NCBI GenBank assembly: GCA_015039465.1
Contig: MU130382.1
Location: 292,386 to 356,385, forward strand
DNA length: 64,000 nucleotides
Direction: 5' to 3'
DNA from: Phlegmacium glaucopus
Lineage: Eukaryota > Basidiomycota > Agaricomycetes > Agaricales > Cortinariaceae
Under the pieces are notes generated by a model that had not been told where the DNA came from, searched no databases, and saw nothing but the letters and a program-made list of their open reading frames with translations. Position 1 is the stretch's first letter, and each line of letters begins with the position of its first letter. Below are positions 62,001 to 64,000 of this stretch, one piece after another. The position numbers and the translations under genes are program-made.

Positions 62001-62603
62001 ATGCGGATACAAAGGTAGCTTGGAAGAGGAAGCTCAGTCAGAAGGAAGGAGAATTGGAGGCGATGAAAGTAGGTTGCGTTTAGCTATGAATCGGATTGTT
62101 GATTGTTGACGGAACCCTACCAGGTTACCAACGCTGAAATGGCCACTCAACTCTCCAATATAAAGCGTCCAGGCGGGACAGATGTCATGGAGCTTCGCTC
62201 TCTAACCACACGCGCAACCAATGCTGAACGAAGACTCAACAACGCTCAAAACCAACTCTTGACAACCGAAGAGAAGTTGGCAAATCTGAACCAGAAAACT
62301 GTAGCCGCAGATGGGAAATGGGAAGCCCGAGTGAAGGAATACGAAGCAAGGTTGAAGGCTGCGGAGGAGAGGGTAAAGAGAGAGAGACAAGGGAGTAAGG
62401 AGCGAGTTGCGGAATTGGAGAATAGTGTCAAGTGAGTTTTTGGTGTCATTTTCAAGAGAAAGTGGTTGGCTGATATCGTATTGTTTTTTCTTCTTCTCAG
62501 GAATTTACAGAGGCAATTGGAACTTGCTCAGAAACGAAATAATCAGTTGAACGACGTGATGGAGGTGAATAAAGTGGCTGGAACCAGCTCTCCTGTACGG
62601 TAG
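59062..62603 (+). CDS. Centrosomin-motif coiled-coil protein (Mto1/ApsB/Pcp1 type)
   Basis: Seven exons keep phase: 59062-59508, 59577-60509, 60562-60858, 60921-61727, 61781-62068, 62124-62431, 62501-62603, giving 1060 residues. These proteins recruit the gamma-tubulin complex to spindle poles or septal microtubule-organising centres. The CM1 (Cnn_1N) motif spans the exon 1/2 junction: TLRDQEKHIDSLKKENFNIK, then LRVHFLEEQLARLAPD. The N-terminal 145 residues are Ser/Thr/Pro-rich. The remainder is almost continuous coiled coil (heptads of E, L, K, R) and ends VNKVAGTSSPVR with no obvious PACT domain. The intron after 60509 has donor GCAAGT and acceptor CAG, a GC-AG intron. The start is the first ATG (MSAAQPLDRSG). 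Confidence 0.87.
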
Positions 62604-62881
62604 CACCCCTCCGATGCTGCTCTTCTCTTTTCCTTTTTTTCCTTTTCATTGTATCTCCAACATCTCTTTTCCGGTTCTTTCGCTTTTCATCGTGGACTTC
62701 ATCTGCAATTTGCTCTGGCGGCTTATACTCATCGGTTTCTCACACTATCTGTACTTGCAATACCATTAATTAACAAAGGTTGTATTAACATACTTACTTT
62801 TCACGGAGAACTTAATAAGACATCCATTTATTATCTTTACCTATCACAATGCACCAGGACGACGGACTGTAGTTCAATTTA

Positions 62882-63967
62882 TCACAATGAAGCTGGAACT
62901 GGAGCGGTCGTCAGCATATATTGTCCAACAAAACTTGCGGCTTCCTCCACCATCTCCTTCGTACAAGCATGTTTAACGCCTTCCTGCACAAATACCTTCT
63001 TCACGCCCTCCGGTCCCACCTCCAACGCATCCACGAAGCCTTCACTCGCACTCCAAGGGACCAAGGGATCTTCTTTCCCAGATAACACCAATACCTTCTT
63101 TCCGAGGAAAGGATTCGAGGAGTCGAGTGATTTATAATTTTTGAAAGCGGGATCTGATTTATTGATGAGGGTAATCAATGAGTTTGGGATGTGAGGTGCT
63201 TGGAATGCGATATCGCTGGTGTGTGCTCTGTGTTTGAGAAGTTCTATATAGTTTGGGCAGCCGATGATGGGTATTCCGAGAGTAATCCTGGGATCTGTGA
63301 ATTAGATGTGAGGGTTATTCATCATAATGAGGGATATGGATTGATGAGGGGGTACCTGTGCTGAGAGCGATCCAGGTTGAATGACCACCTAGGCTTATTC
63401 CAGCGACGCCCCACGTATCGACTTTACAGTCGTCGTGAGGGAAGAAGTAAGCCGGGATGAAATCGATGAGAAAGGATACATCTTGAGCAGTTCCCGCTAA
63501 TCGGAATAAATCTTCTTAGCTATCTTGTTTAAATAGATTGGATGGGATAACGGCAAACTTTGGATAGAGTACATGTCCATTCTAACCCAAGAATCAGGTT
63601 CTTATGATGTGGGAACCTGAGATTACACCTACGCATGAAGGTTGTTACTGACTGTCTCCGTCCATGCATTGTTAGCCTTTGCATCAAGAAGTCTCTGACC
63701 ATGGTTACGATGATCCTAAAAACGGTATCAATACTAGAATGTTTAAAAAATTCTTATGAAATGTATTACTAAAGTGACAATCCAGAGCTGCTGCTGTTCG
63801 TCTCCCGTATTCTTTGCTAGAATTCTTCTAGCGACGGGATCTACGTCCCCAGCTGATCCATGTCGACCGTGTAATAAGAAAAGTATGGCAACTGAACGAG
63901 GTTGGATGTTGGAAGCTTTGTAAACGTTGGTTTGGATTCCACCGATAAGGTGGCTCTCTTTAGACAT
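62882..63967 (-). CDS. Alpha/beta hydrolase
   Basis: Five exons keep phase: 63770-63967, 63633-63715, 63559-63581 (23 nt), 63356-63496, 62882-63294, giving 285 residues. Visible: the oxyanion strand LFLLHGRHGSAGDVD, a DHRNHGQRL turn, the nucleophile elbow GISLGGHS (catalytic Ser), the acid in SGKEDPLVP and the histidine in GVKHACTKEM. No signal peptide, so probably a cytosolic esterase or peptidase-like enzyme. Substrate unknown. It converges on the centrosomin-like gene. The start is the first methionine of the frame (MSKESHLIGGIQTN), and the 5' end is close to the window edge. Confidence 0.8.
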
Positions 63968-64000
63968 TGGGCTGTACTGATGACATAATATCGGCTTTAC

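Overview
The window is nuclear DNA of a filamentous fungus, almost certainly a mushroom-forming basidiomycete (Agaricomycetes). The support is dense GT-AG introns of about 50-65 nt, families typical of that class (DUF6533 and DUF6593 proteins, NACHT-WD40 STAND proteins, chromodomain Ty3/gypsy elements) and several single-copy eukaryotic housekeeping genes. I could not name a species. All exon coordinates come from reading splice signals by eye and checking that reading phase is kept across each junction.

Left third (1 to about 19.3 kb) is accessory and repeat-rich. A broken gene with 26-residue proline-rich repeats (239-1888) abuts a minus-strand Ty3/gypsy chromovirus (about 1890-7741). That element has gag, a pol frame cut by five TGA codons, an extra 3' ORF, one LTR and a self-complementary primer site. 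Then come a CCGG-rich non-coding tract (9.9-11.54 kb), a hAT-like element, two solo LTRs of the same family (one split by a fold-back MITE) and a dead NACHT-WD40 gene (15.1-18.9 kb). From about 11.54 to 17.93 kb CG dinucleotides are almost absent (nine found by eye), a block of deamination decay whose right edge falls inside the NACHT-WD40 gene.

Right two thirds (20-64 kb) is a normal gene-dense chromosome arm: EPL1 (NuA4 subunit), a uric acid/xanthine permease, a class I histone deacetylase, a DUF5745 protein head-to-head with SMC5, exosome subunit RRP43, aspartate-semialdehyde dehydrogenase, EMC6, a DUF6593 protein, TTC27, a possible Rrn9-type protein and mitochondrial ribosomal protein uL13m. 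A lineage-specific patch follows (50.9-56.8 kb) with a possible small gene, a 224-aa orphan and a tandem pair of DUF6533 membrane proteins, one copy dead. The window ends with a Nup42-type nucleoporin head-to-head with a centrosomin-motif coiled-coil protein, then an alpha/beta hydrolase.

The housekeeping genes share no single pathway. Head-to-head pairs with very short shared promoters recur (DUF5745/SMC5, 119 bp; NUP42/centrosomin, 50 bp). Unusual splicing is also frequent: 7-nt and 12-nt micro-exons, an exon holding only the start codon, and two apparent GC-AG introns.
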